Below are positions 34,623 to 44,892 of a stretch of 64,000 bases of DNA, in pieces. Every line of letters begins with the position of its first letter. Within the stretch, counting starts at the first letter, position 1. This stretch comes from Planctomycetota bacterium (GTDB taxonomy: Bacteria > Planctomycetota > UBA8742 > UBA2392): the NCBI GenBank assembly GCA_016722065.1, contig JADKGX010000001.1, positions 1,798,001-1,862,000 on the forward strand, given 5' to 3'. The position numbers were made by a program, and so were the translations under genes. A model generated the notes under the pieces. That model saw nothing but the letters and a program-made list of their open reading frames with translations. It did no database searches and was not told the DNA's origin.

Positions 34623-35972
34623 ATGAATCGTCTACATGCACTTGTGCTGGCCGCGGCGGTGGCTGGGCCAGCGTTGGCGGCGGCTGATTACAGCTTTGCA
34701 CAGCCGCGCCAACTCAATGGCGGCGACAAGGCCATTGAAGTTGAGTCGCCCGGCTACGCTGCACCCAGCTTGGCCGATCTCAATGGCGATGGTGTGAATG
34801 ATCTGCTGGTTGGCCAGTTCCGCGATGGCAAAATTGGCTTCTACAAAGGCAGCAAGGGCGAAAACGGCAAGCTGAGTTTCGGCGCCCACGAATGGCTGCA
34901 AGCTGGCGGCGAAGTCGCCAAGATTCCCGGCGTGTGGTGATGCACCAGCAGCACTCCACAGGTAGTGGATCTGAACGGCGACGGCTTCAACGACATTTTC
35001 TCGGGCTGCTACAGCCAAAGTGGTCACCCCAGCATGGTCGGCAGCTATTGGGTGCTTTACGGCGACAAAGAAGGCAAGTTCGCCAAACCCGTCGAACTGA
35101 TGGGCACTGACGGCAAGCTGCTGCAGGTCGTGCCTGACCTCAAGGGCTCCGGCGACAGCCGCCTTACCCAGAACATCTGCACACGCCCCTTTGCCGTGGA
35201 TTGGGACGGCGATGGCGACCTTGACATCGTGGCGGGCAACTTCGCGGGCACCTTCTTTGTGTTCAAGGGCGAGGGCAAAGGCAAGTTCGCGCCCAAGGCC
35301 GAGCCACTGGAAGACAAAGACGGCAAGCCGCTGAAAATTACCGGCGTGCACAGCGACCCGTTCATCATTGACTGGGACAACGACGGCGACATGGACCTGC
35401 TGACCGGCAGCAGCGACGGCAACATCTACTGGGCCGAAAATACGCGCAGCCGCGACGAAAAAGTCACCGGCGCAGACCGCACGCCCGAACTGACTGCGTT
35501 GAAGCTGCTGATCAAGGCGCCCGCAGCAGCCAAGGACGCCAAGTCGCCAAGTTACGGCCTGCGCATCTGGGTGGCCGACATCACCGGCGACGGCAAGCTC
35601 GACATCCTGGTTGGCGACAGCTTCCACGGCGGCGGTGGCATGCGCCAGGATCTGACCGTCGAGGAGAAGGCGGCCTACGAGAAGGCCGACGCCGAGTACC
35701 AGCAGGTGATGAAGGACTACAACGAGGCCTACAAGCCCTATAACGAGGCCTACCAGAAGGCGCTGAAGGAAGCGCAGGACAAGGCCGGCGGCAAGGAACT
35801 CAGCCAGGACCTGCTGCGCGCCATATACAAGGAAAACGTCACCGACAAAGTGGCCAAGGATGAGAAAGTGCAGGCGGCACTGACCAATATGCGCCAGGCC
35901 AGCACGGCACTGAACAAGTACCGCGCCCCATCGATCAGCGGCGGCAACTTGTGGGTGTACGAACAAAAGTAG
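34623..35972 (+). CDS. Secreted FG-GAP/VCBS repeat protein, predicted selenoprotein (in-frame TGA at 34938)
   Basis: ATG 34623 follows GTGGGAGG at ideal spacing. MNRLHALVLAAAVAGPALAA is a signal peptide. FG-GAP calcium-loop repeats occur on both sides of an in-frame TGA (codon 106): DLNGDGVNDLLVG before it; DLNGDGFNDIFSG, DWDGDGDLDIVAG, DWDNDGDMDLLTG and DITGDGKLDILVGD after it. Reading TGA as selenocysteine gives KIPGVW-U-CTSSTPQVVDLNGDG, an unbroken 449-residue protein with a Sec-Cys pair. A hairpin directly downstream (34949-34973: stem TCCAC/GTGGA, loop AGGTA) resembles a bacterial SECIS. Near the C terminus is a charged helical insertion (EEKAAYEKADAEYQQVM). The product would be a periplasmic or surface beta-propeller-like protein, possibly redox-active. 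If TGA is instead a true stop, it is a 105-residue fragment plus a broken remainder. Confidence 0.75.
34949..34973 (+). promoter_or_regulatory. Candidate bacterial SECIS hairpin downstream of TGA 34938
   Basis: CAG/CTG base, internal loop, 5-bp stem TCCAC (34955-34959)/GTGGA (34965-34969) and 5-base loop AGGTA. Counting U of UGA as 1, the loop GU falls at 25-26; in E. coli fdhF the essential G and U are at 23-24. Confidence 0.55.
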
Positions 35973-35990
35973 CAGCCATCACGACAAGCA

Positions 35991-36024
35991 CGGGGCGGGA
36001 CTTCGGTCCCGCCCCGATTGTTTA
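35991..36024 (+). terminator. Intrinsic terminator after the FG-GAP gene
   Basis: CGGGGCGGGAC pairs perfectly with GTCCCGCCCCG around TTCG, followed by ATTGTTTA, 18 bases after the stop. Confidence 0.8.
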
Positions 36025-36040
36025 GCAACCTGTCTTGCCG

Positions 36041-36068
36041 TTGACCCGCACCCCCCGGCCTCTAGGAT
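36041..36068 (+). promoter_or_regulatory. Putative sigma70-type promoter of icd
   Basis: TTGACC (36041-36046), 16-base spacer and TAGGAT (36063-36068), just after the preceding terminator and 66 bases before the icd start. Confidence 0.5.
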
Positions 36069-36134
36069 GCGGCCCGTTTCGATTCCGGGCATTTTCGATC
36101 GTTTGCTGGCCGGCTTTTATCCGCGAGGGCACCC

Positions 36135-37409
<1,275 letters not shown>

Positions 37410-37414
37410 GGATC

Positions 37415-37435
37415 GTTGATGGTTGAAGGTTGATG
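37415..37435. repeat. Heptamer repeats GTTGATG, GTTGAAG, GTTGATG
   Basis: Three tandem 7-base units start 6 bases after the icd stop. They resemble the arrays at 14139, 33447 and 61702; no inverted partner is seen here. Confidence 0.7.
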
Positions 37436-37443
37436 GCGATTCC

Positions 37444-37471
37444 AAGGGCCGGCGCTGCCGGCCCTTGTTGC
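37444..37471 (+). terminator. Hairpin terminator downstream of icd
   Basis: AAGGGCCGGC pairs perfectly with GCCGGCCCTT around GCT, followed by GTTGC. Confidence 0.6.
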
Positions 37472-37521
37472 ATTCGTGGCTCGGGCCCTGCTGTTGTGAT
37501 AACATGATCTTGGAGCGAACC

Positions 37522-37719
37522 ATGACGGAGAGCGACACAACCAGCGAACGATCTTCCATGGATGATGTGATTGACATCTACAAGAGAGACGTCGATCGCA
37601 CGCTGTTGCGCGAGCACCTGAAGATGACCGTGGAGCAGCGCTTTGAACGGTTCCTCGCCCTGATGAAGTTCCTGGAAGAACTCCGCGCCGCGGGCAAATC
37701 CGCTCGGACACACCAATGA
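37522..37719 (+). CDS. Small protein paired with a nucleotidyltransferase
   Basis: 65 residues from ATG 37522, with GGAG seven bases upstream; the next in-frame ATG upstream (37504) lacks this. The sequence DDVIDIYKRDVDRTLLREHLKMTVEQRFERFLALMKFLEELRAA is a charged helical protein. From memory, proteins of this form are often encoded just upstream of stand-alone nucleotidyltransferases. Its stop codon overlaps the ATG of the next gene (ATGA at 37716), so the two are translationally coupled and probably interact. The arrangement resembles two-gene MNT/HEPN or AbiEii-type modules, but no HEPN or antitoxin DNA-binding motif is visible. Function unknown. Confidence 0.72.
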   Translation: MTESDTTSERSSMDDVIDIYKRDVDRTLLREHLKMTVEQRFERFLALMKFLEELRAAGKSARTHQ

Positions 37720-38198
37720 CTGACTACGCCGGGCTCTTGAAAGCCCTGACGGAAGGCGGAGTGGAGTTCATCCTGATTGGCGGCATGGCTGCCGCGTTTC
37801 ACGGATCCATTCGCTCGACGGCGGATGTAGATGTCGTGTATCGCCGCACGCCCGAGAACATGCAGCGCCTGGCGGGCAGCCTTTCACGAATTCACCCGAG
37901 CCTGCGTGGGGCCCCGCCGGGGCTGCCGTTTCGGTTCGATGTGCGGACGATTCAACAGGGCCTGAACTTCACGCTGTCCACCGATCTGGGTCCCGTGGAC
38001 CTGCTAGGCGAGGTTGTGGGCGGTGGCACTTACGAGGCACTGTTGCCTCATACGTCCATCGGTAACGTTGTGGGCGTGGAGTGTCGCTGCGTTGAACTTG
38101 ATACCTTGATCCACCTGAAGAGGGCAGCGGGCCGCCCCAAGGACCTGGAGGCACTGGCGGAACTTGAGGCCCTGCGCGAGGAACGCCAAGGCAGGTAA
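37716..38198 (+). CDS. Minimal nucleotidyltransferase-fold protein
   Basis: 160 residues, coupled by ATGA overlap to the small gene before it. FILIGGMAAAFHGSIRSTADVDVVYRR carries the GG...DxD signature of the pol-beta nucleotidyltransferase superfamily (Gly-Gly before the helix, then D-V-D as metal ligands). A later acidic residue in GPVDLLGEV would complete the catalytic set. C-terminal CVELDTLIHLKRAAGRPKDLEALAELEAL is the usual ending of AbiEii/DUF6036-like members. It could transfer a nucleotide to a protein, RNA or small molecule; a toxin-like or defence role is possible but unproven. Both genes sit between icd and the pseudopilin operon. Confidence 0.75.
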   Translation: MTDYAGLLKALTEGGVEFILIGGMAAAFHGSIRSTADVDVVYRRTPENMQRLAGSLSRIHPSLRGAPPGLPFRFDVRTIQQGLNFTLSTDLGPVDLLGEVVGGGTYEALLPHTSIGNVVGVECRCVELDTLIHLKRAAGRPKDLEALAELEALREERQGR

Positions 38199-38373
38199 CT
38201 GCCGTTTGCACGCAGATTCATAGCGCGCAGCCCCCCCCTTTCGCGGGCTTGTTGGCCCCTTGCCCCCCTTTGCCCATGCGCGATTGGGCGTTGCCGTGCC
38301 CCGTTGCATCGATTGTCAGCCATGCGACACTGGAACCCGCACAACCCCCTTTGCGCATTGGTGTTGGATAGGC

Positions 38374-39621
38374 ATGGCCCAGTCCGCCCATTCGCTTGAC
38401 CGCGCGCGCGGCTTCACGTTACTGGAGCTGCTGGTGGTCGTTTCGATCATGGTGCTGGCCATGCTGGCCTTTGCCACCGTGATTGGCAGCCGCAGCGGCG
38501 GCCCGGCACTGGAACGCCACGCAGCCACCATTTCCGGCATGGTCGCCAACATTCGCCAGAACTCCGCCGTGCGCAAAGTGCACAGCGAAATCGTGTTTGA
38601 CCACATGCACGACCGCGTGGTTGCGCTGGCACGCCGGCGCCTGGTTTCGTTTGCCCTGGAAGACGAAGTAGGCAGCGGCGACACCCTTGGCAAGCGCGCC
38701 GGTGGCGCCACCTTTGTGGCCAGTCGCAGCCTGCAAATCCATGACGGCAAGTGCCTCGAGTTGCCCTTTGCAACATCCAGCTTCACTGTGGGCTGGCAGC
38801 CCCACTTTGACGTCGCCGGAGACTACGAAGGCGTGGCCCTGGCCTTTGATTACTTTCCGCTCGAAGCCACCGACGCGCGCGGCTTGACGGTGCCCGTCAG
38901 TGGCGGGCTGGCTTCCATGGGTTCGGTGTTCACGCTTTCTGTGATTGCTGCGCGCACGGATTGCGTGCGGCTGGCGCTCAGCACCGGCGGCGTCACGGCC
39001 TTCAGCAGCAGTTGGATCGCCACCGTGCGCTGGCACCGGGTCGAGATCGCGGTCAGTCGCTATGGCGTTTCGTTGTGGATTGACGGCCGCCTGGACGAAG
39101 GCCTGATCACCACCCCCGAGTTCGCCGTTTCGCCTGCCGCAGGGCAGGACCTGCGCCTGGGCGGCACCCCCTGCCGCATCGACAACCTGGAACTGTTCAG
39201 CCTGATCTCCAGCCAGTCAATGCAACTGGAAGGCTGCCAGTTCATTGTGCCCGACACCGACCCGATGGCCGAAGCCACCGGCAAGGCCGAATCCATCTTC
39301 ATTGACCGCATGAAGCCTGCCTCTGCCCAGGGGCCGATTACGGGCGAGGACCCCGAAGCCCCGGAGATGATGGGCGCAGGCAGCGGCCTGCCCAATGAGC
39401 CGGTGCCGGCGATCGTGCACGTGTACTTTGACACGGCGGGCAAGCTGGACCCGGGCCGCCACGCCGGGGCCGTGGACATTTACATGATTTCGTACAACGG
39501 CGGCGATCTGCGCCGGATGGTGATTACGTTTCACCCGCTGGGGGTGGTCACGTTTGATTACGTGGACCGCTTCTTTTGGGAAAAACCGCCCGATGCCAAC
39601 GCGCCGGGGGGTGGCGGATGA
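38374..39621 (+). CDS. GspH-like pseudopilin with embedded LamG/concanavalin-like domain
   Basis: 415 residues from ATG 38374. ARGFTLLELLVVVSIMVLAMLAF is a type IV prepilin signal: cleavage after Gly, N-methylated Phe+1, conserved Glu+5, hydrophobic helix. The first ~100 residues match GspH/FimT-type minor pseudopilins (ISGMVANIRQNSAVRKVHSEIVFD). Residues ~125-300 are an all-beta insertion with the WHRVEIAVSRYGVSLWIDG motif of LamG/concanavalin-type jelly rolls, absent from ordinary GspH. It is the first gene of a four-gene pseudopilin operon (GspH, K, J, I) joined by ATGA overlaps. It would be assembled into a short periplasmic pseudopilus or pilus tip; the lectin-like part may bind glycans. 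Confidence 0.8.
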   Translation: MAQSAHSLDRARGFTLLELLVVVSIMVLAMLAFATVIGSRSGGPALERHAATISGMVANIRQNSAVRKVHSEIVFDHMHDRVVALARRRLVSFALEDEVGSGDTLGKRAGGATFVASRSLQIHDGKCLELPFATSSFTVGWQPHFDVAGDYEGVALAFDYFPLEATDARGLTVPVSGGLASMGSVFTLSVIAARTDCVRLALSTGGVTAFSSSWIATVRWHRVEIAVSRYGVSLWIDGRLDEGLITTPEFAVSPAAGQDLRLGGTPCRIDNLELFSLISSQSMQLEGCQFIVPDTDPMAEATGKAESIFIDRMKPASAQGPITGEDPEAPEMMGAGSGLPNEPVPAIVHVYFDTAGKLDPGRHAGAVDIYMISYNGGDLRRMVITFHPLGVVTFDYVDRFFWEKPPDANAPGGGG

Positions 39622-42600
39622 CAACCCTTGCTGGCCTGCACTTGCGCGCGCGGCGCGGCGCGGCCCTGATGATGGTGATGGTGATTCTGGCCCTGCTGCT
39701 GGTGCTGGCGGTTTCCTTCACGTTTCTGATGACCCAGCAGGAAGGCACAAGTGTCGCCTCACTGGCCGGTGAAGAAACCCGCATTGTCACCCGCACCGGG
39801 GCTGACCATGCCTATGCGCGCCTGAACCAGGGCAATCGTTTGAACGAGTTCGCGGCCTGGTTTGCGTTGCGCCCCTCTGAGGTAACCAACCAGACCAACC
39901 CCTGGATTGACGGCTATGACGAAAGCGTCGTGGACCTGCTGTATGACTTTGAGGGTGCCGACGGCGCCACGCCAAGCTTTCCGGGGTTGATCGGGCCGAA
40001 CCGCCAGCCGCTGTTTCGTGTGGAGGACCCCAAGCGCCTGGTGCTGGGCGTCAACGTGCAGGACGAATCGGGCAAGATCAACCTGAACTTTGCCACGCCG
40101 CACCTGGTGGCGAACCTGCTGGGATCAGCCACCACCACCGCGCAGATTGACCCGGTGGGCGGCGTGTATGACCCGGTGCCGGTGACGGACGCCAGCTTTC
40201 TGATTCCCTACGACGAAGACGCCAACCCCACCGACAGCCGCTACGGCGGCGGGCTGGTGGTGATTGACGGGGCGCTGTTCAGCTATGCCTCGCGCAATGG
40301 CAACCTGTTGAATCGTGTCGAGCCCAACCCGCCCTACAACGGGCCCTTGATGGACCGGGGCATGAACCAGTTGTTCCGGTGGTGGGACCCGCGCCGGTCC
40401 ATTGACCACGGGGCCTTTGTCACCACGCCCACGCCCTACAAGATTGCCTTTCGGCGCTATCTGGAACGCGGCAAGGGTGTAGAGCCCTCCCTGTTCAACA
40501 ACCTGGGCGAGGTGCGCCAGATTGCCGAAATGAACCGCTGGTTCAACGCCGCCGGCGCGCTGGGCCCCTATATCTTTGACAAAAAGATGTCCGGCTGGCC
40601 TGAGGGCATCGACCCCGTGATGTACCAGCGCCTGGAACGGCTGGCGACGACCGTGGCACCCACGGAGCGTTTCGATGGCGGCTGGTTCTACCCCCACGTG
40701 GTGCGCAGTGCGGCCATGGCCCAGGACCCGGCGGGGTACTGGTACTTCGCCTGCAACTACGACAACCAGCAGGCTTTTCAGGCCAACTATTACGTCTTCA
40801 ATGACCCGCGCAGCCCCAACCCCGCGCAACTGGATTACAGCAAATCAGGCATTGGCATTGGCCACCTGGTGCGCCTGCGCCGGGCCGACGGGCAGTTGAT
40901 CTATGGCGTGGTGGGCGGCAACGGCATTGTGGTCAGTGGCGATTACACGATCAACGCGGGCGAGCCCTGGCTGATGGAAACCGCCGAATGCGGCAACGTC
41001 AACATCAACACCGCGCCGCTGGAAGTAATTGAAAGCGTGTTTCATGGCATCGGGCCGCGCAGCAAAGACCCCGACAAACACCCCATTGAACGCGACCAGG
41101 CCAGGCGCATCGCGCTGGAAATCATTGGCCGCATTCGCGGCACGGACACCGCCGAGCCCCAGCCCTTTACCAGCATCGACGACCTGGGCGGGTTTCTGGT
41201 CGCGCTTTCCCAGCGTGACGACACGATTATCCAGCCGCGGCAGATTCCGTTCTTTTTGAACTCGCAGTACTTTCCGTACTCCGGCCAGACGGTGCCCACC
41301 ACCCAGTTCAGTTATGCGTCGCTGGATACCTTCATGGTCGATTCCTTTGCCACGCGCTATCAGCCCAGTGGCGGGGCCATGGCGCGCCGGGCGTTTCGGG
41401 AATGGACCAGTGTGGGCTCTGACCGGCCCCAGGAATACGTCTGGCGCACCTATGTGCAGTGGCTGGACGAAATGCGCCGCCCCCAGGGCAATATCTTCAG
41501 CCTGTTTGACGGTGGCACGATGGGCGGCAACGGCAAGCTGGTGGGCGTGCACGAACTGCCGTTTGTGCACTACCAGCCCGATGAACGCTACATGCGCGGG
41601 CGCTTTGATGCACCCTGGACCGCCAACACGCCGCGCAACATGAACGCCATGGGCGACAATTCCAAGCGGCCCGAGAAGTTCTACAGCAACGTCGCCATGA
41701 AAACGCCCGGCGGAGGCGGCGCAGACTTCGAGGCCGGAGACCTGGAAGCCGGCATGTTCAGCTTCTGGTACCGCCCGCAGTGGGGCGATTACAACGCCAA
41801 CCACTACATTTTTGACAGCGCCGAGCAGGAATTCAGCAACCGCGTGAGCCTGCTGTGGTGGGGCCAGCGCCAGCGCGGCTATAGGCTTTCACAGCACAAC
41901 AGCGGGCTGACACTGCGCGTCAAGGACCGCACGCTGGAAGAAGGCTACACCGAGTTGCGCTACGAACTTGACCCCAACCAGTTCCAGACCAACGACTGGT
42001 ACCACCTGAACCTGAACTGGAAGGGCACCAGCCTGTCGCACTTGAGCCTGCTGCTGGACGGCGACTGCACCAGCGGCAGCCAGCCCGTGCGCCCGCAGAT
42101 GGACCACACTTTTCGGCAGGTCAACGGCGCCTGGGTCAGCCGCACCAGCACGCTGCAACAGGATATGGAAGACCCGCGCAACGGCGGCATGACCACCACC
42201 GAAATCTATGTGGACGCCGCCGACATTGCGGCCTTTCCGCCCCGCGGCGTGATCCAGATTGGTGACGAGGCGATTGAATACAACGGCAACAACGGCTTTG
42301 CCCTGCTGGCCATCTATCGCGGGCCACCGGTGATCAGCCCGTTGACGGGCACGGCCATTCCCAACAGCGCGCGCGGCGCACGCGGCACCACGGCCAACTT
42401 TCACCCGCGCGGCAGCAAGGTGACGGTGTTTGGCTATGTTTCGGCCATTGGCCGCTTCCAGGCCAACAACAACAACCCGCTGCAGCCGCGCTTTCCGCAC
42501 CTGCCGGCCACGGGTGGCCACATGCGCAGCACGATGGGCAACCAGGGCATCTACCGTGTGTCCAAAAATGGCGGCATCAACCCGATTTATTACCGGCCGG

Positions 42601-44858
42601 TGGAGCTTGGCCCCGACGCCGGGTTTGCCGGTGGCGGCGATGACACCCGCGGCGGCGACCCTTACCACCTGCCGTTGGCCGATTACACCGGGCTGTCCAA
42701 CCACGGCATTGTGGCCGTGTACGGCTTTGGCTGGCGCGGCTATCACCCGCCGGGCACGCCAGGCATTCCGCAGGCCGGCGTGTGGTTTCCGGATTTTGAC
42801 CCCAACACACCGGGCGTAGAAACCGTGTTGCAGGTTCCAACCGACCTGAAGTTTGAATACGTGGCCTACGACCGCATTGACCCCAACGGCCTGCACGTGC
42901 TGCAGCGCTATGACCAGAACTTTGCGATCAAGGACCCGGCGCTGTGGTTCCACTTTCTGGGAACGTACTCGAACCTGATTCAGCCCAGCAACCCGGCCGA
43001 TCCGACCAACGTCAACCAGATCAACTTCTTCACGGCTGGCACCTGCGTGATTCCGGTCAGCCTCGACATGGACAGCATCGCGGGCTACCACGACCGCTCG
43101 ATCGTGCAGGTTGACGACGAATGGTTCTTTTACAACCGCATCTGGGACCCGGCCGCGCGCCCCACAACCGACCTGCTGACCATGCTGTTCTGCCTGAACC
43201 CCCAGGCCTTGATTGCCTGGGTGATCCAAAACGCCAGCAGCGATACCAAAACGCCCAACCCCTGGCCGTTCTTTCGCGGCCAGCACAACACCGGCTTTGG
43301 CAACCACAACGCCGGCACAGACGTGCTGCCCACCTTTGCCACCGACTGGACCACGGGCGAGTTCGACGTGGTCACAACCATCATGGACAAGAACAACACC
43401 AAGGAACTTCACCGCATACGGCGCCAGCGGCGCATCACCAACGGCAACAACAACGTGGCCAACGATGCCGACGACGTCTGGCTGGCAGCGTTTTACGAAC
43501 CCTGCCAGACCGACTATTTCCCCAACCTGCAACCCAACAACCCATACAACCGCGGCAACCTGGCCAAGTTCCCGACCGGCGAGTTGCCCGTGGAACTGCC
43601 CACCGACTGGCAGTTTGCCGGCGCCGACCCGCGCAGCCCTGAAGCCACCAGCACCGACGCAAACTTCGATTCCTTTGAGTTGCGCATGTACACCAAGGGC
43701 AACTTCCGCCTGGTGCAGCACATGACCGACAACTACCCCGGCGAAGGCGGCGAAATCCAGGTCAACACCCCGCTGCCCCCAAACCTGGGGGTGGTCAAGA
43801 TCGACGACGAACTGATTGCCTATCGCCTGACCGAAGTCCGCAACGTGCCCGTCACCCAGCCCAACGGCACGGTGATCAACGTCGACACCTATTGGCTGGT
43901 CGATATCACGCGCGGCATCTTGGGCACCACCATACACGCCCACTCCGGCGGCACGCCGATGATGAACATGGCCAGCCTGCGCGTGGCGCGGCCCACAGCC
44001 AGCGGCAGCCCGCAAACCAACCTGTTCCAGACCATCCTGGGCGAAGAATCCATGCGGCCTTACGGCTTTGTGCGCATTGTAGAAGGCGGCAGCCTGGAAC
44101 TGGCCGGGTACCAGAAGTATCAAGAGGTCGCCACGCTGGACCCCGCCACCAACGTCACCACCCGCACGGCCAGCCTGACCAGCGGCCTGTACAACGACTA
44201 TGCCCTGCCCCAGGCGCTGTTTCGCGGCGTGTACGGCACCCAGGCCAGACCCTTCAGCACTCGCGCCTTGATGTTCGACCAGCCGGTGCGGTTTCCGGAT
44301 TTCTTTCCGGGCTATCACCAGGAACCAGGCGGCGGGCTGGTCTATGCACCCTGGCACAGCGCTGGCGATGAAGGCATTCCCGGCGCCCGCAGCCCCGAAA
44401 TCTCGCACATCCAGGGTTCGGCCACGTTCCGAAACGCGCTGTTTGAAAACTTCAAGTGGCGCGTGGCCTGGCTGCCCCATGCGGAACAAACCCGCTATCA
44501 GTTCGGGCTTGGGGCGCGGCTGGTGATGCGCTTTCGCGGGCGCGGTGCGATGGAACGCATCCCCGATTGGGGAGAAGTGCCCACCAACAAGCCCGGCGGT
44601 CTGTACAGTTTCGAGTTTGACTTCAACGGCCCCAACACCCAGTCGCTGCAGCTTTCGGCCTTTGAACAAACGGAGGACTTCACCCAGGGCGGGCGCGCCG
44701 CACCGATTCGCGCCGACGGCGTTGAGTGGCGCGTGTACTTCTATTTCAAGCAGAACGCCTTCACCAACGACCTGTACAAAGCCACGTTGCAGTTCCAGGG
44801 CGCCAGCACGACAGTCGATCAACTCACGCAGGTTCTGCGCCACGAAGAAAAGCGATAG
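39618..44858 (+). CDS. Giant GspK-like minor pseudopilin with LamG-like domain and repeated modules
   Basis: 1746 residues from ATG 39618, overlapping the previous stop (ATGA); ordinary GspK has ~320. RARRGAALMMVMVILALLLVLAVSF is a prepilin-like N terminus without Glu+5, which is the hallmark of GspK, the pseudopilus tip. GspK core motifs are present: VQDESGKINLNFATP and ECGNVNINTAPLEVIESVFHGIG. Residues ~700-830 hold a LamG-like domain (SFWYRPQWGDYNANHYIFDS; DWYHLNLNWKG). Three modules of the form IxIDDExIxY...RGxxGTxxxxHxxGxxV follow (~847-941, ~1138-1241, ~1375-1456), and a fourth copy is in the GspJ-like protein. Many aromatic Asn/Gly-rich stretches suggest a large surface-exposed adhesin-like head. 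Confidence 0.78.
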   Translation: MTTLAGLHLRARRGAALMMVMVILALLLVLAVSFTFLMTQQEGTSVASLAGEETRIVTRTGADHAYARLNQGNRLNEFAAWFALRPSEVTNQTNPWIDGYDESVVDLLYDFEGADGATPSFPGLIGPNRQPLFRVEDPKRLVLGVNVQDESGKINLNFATPHLVANLLGSATTTAQIDPVGGVYDPVPVTDASFLIPYDEDANPTDSRYGGGLVVIDGALFSYASRNGNLLNRVEPNPPYNGPLMDRGMNQLFRWWDPRRSIDHGAFVTTPTPYKIAFRRYLERGKGVEPSLFNNLGEVRQIAEMNRWFNAAGALGPYIFDKKMSGWPEGIDPVMYQRLERLATTVAPTERFDGGWFYPHVVRSAAMAQDPAGYWYFACNYDNQQAFQANYYVFNDPRSPNPAQLDYSKSGIGIGHLVRLRRADGQLIYGVVGGNGIVVSGDYTINAGEPWLMETAECGNVNINTAPLEVIESVFHGIGPRSKDPDKHPIERDQARRIALEIIGRIRGTDTAEPQPFTSIDDLGGFLVALSQRDDTIIQPRQIPFFLNSQYFPYSGQTVPTTQFSYASLDTFMVDSFATRYQPSGGAMARRAFREWTSVGSDRPQEYVWRTYVQWLDEMRRPQGNIFSLFDGGTMGGNGKLVGVHELPFVHYQPDERYMRGRFDAPWTANTPRNMNAMGDNSKRPEKFYSNVAMKTPGGGGADFEAGDLEAGMFSFWYRPQWGDYNANHYIFDSAEQEFSNRVSLLWWGQRQRGYRLSQHNSGLTLRVKDRTLEEGYTELRYELDPNQFQTNDWYHLNLNWKGTSLSHLSLLLDGDCTSGSQPVRPQMDHTFRQVNGAWVSRTSTLQQDMEDPRNGGMTTTEIYVDAADIAAFPPRGVIQIGDEAIEYNGNNGFALLAIYRGPPVISPLTGTAIPNSARGARGTTANFHPRGSKVTVFGYVSAIGRFQANNNNPLQPRFPHLPATGGHMRSTMGNQGIYRVSKNGGINPIYYRPVELGPDAGFAGGGDDTRGGDPYHLPLADYTGLSNHGIVAVYGFGWRGYHPPGTPGIPQAGVWFPDFDPNTPGVETVLQVPTDLKFEYVAYDRIDPNGLHVLQRYDQNFAIKDPALWFHFLGTYSNLIQPSNPADPTNVNQINFFTAGTCVIPVSLDMDSIAGYHDRSIVQVDDEWFFYNRIWDPAARPTTDLLTMLFCLNPQALIAWVIQNASSDTKTPNPWPFFRGQHNTGFGNHNAGTDVLPTFATDWTTGEFDVVTTIMDKNNTKELHRIRRQRRITNGNNNVANDADDVWLAAFYEPCQTDYFPNLQPNNPYNRGNLAKFPTGELPVELPTDWQFAGADPRSPEATSTDANFDSFELRMYTKGNFRLVQHMTDNYPGEGGEIQVNTPLPPNLGVVKIDDELIAYRLTEVRNVPVTQPNGTVINVDTYWLVDITRGILGTTIHAHSGGTPMMNMASLRVARPTASGSPQTNLFQTILGEESMRPYGFVRIVEGGSLELAGYQKYQEVATLDPATNVTTRTASLTSGLYNDYALPQALFRGVYGTQARPFSTRALMFDQPVRFPDFFPGYHQEPGGGLVYAPWHSAGDEGIPGARSPEISHIQGSATFRNALFENFKWRVAWLPHAEQTRYQFGLGARLVMRFRGRGAMERIPDWGEVPTNKPGGLYSFEFDFNGPNTQSLQLSAFEQTEDFTQGGRAAPIRADGVEWRVYFYFKQNAFTNDLYKATLQFQGASTTVDQLTQVLRHEEKR

Positions 44859-44892
44859 GCGACGCCGCCAGGGAAAGTAGACACAGTCCGCA

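Noticed and set aside
34339..34626. Small plus-strand frame beginning NKSPKRKRG
   Set aside because: It is a translation of the intergenic repeat cluster, not a gene.
41889..44843. 984-codon open frame antisense to the GspK-like gene
   Set aside because: No motif, shadow composition, and the plus strand is part of a coupled operon.
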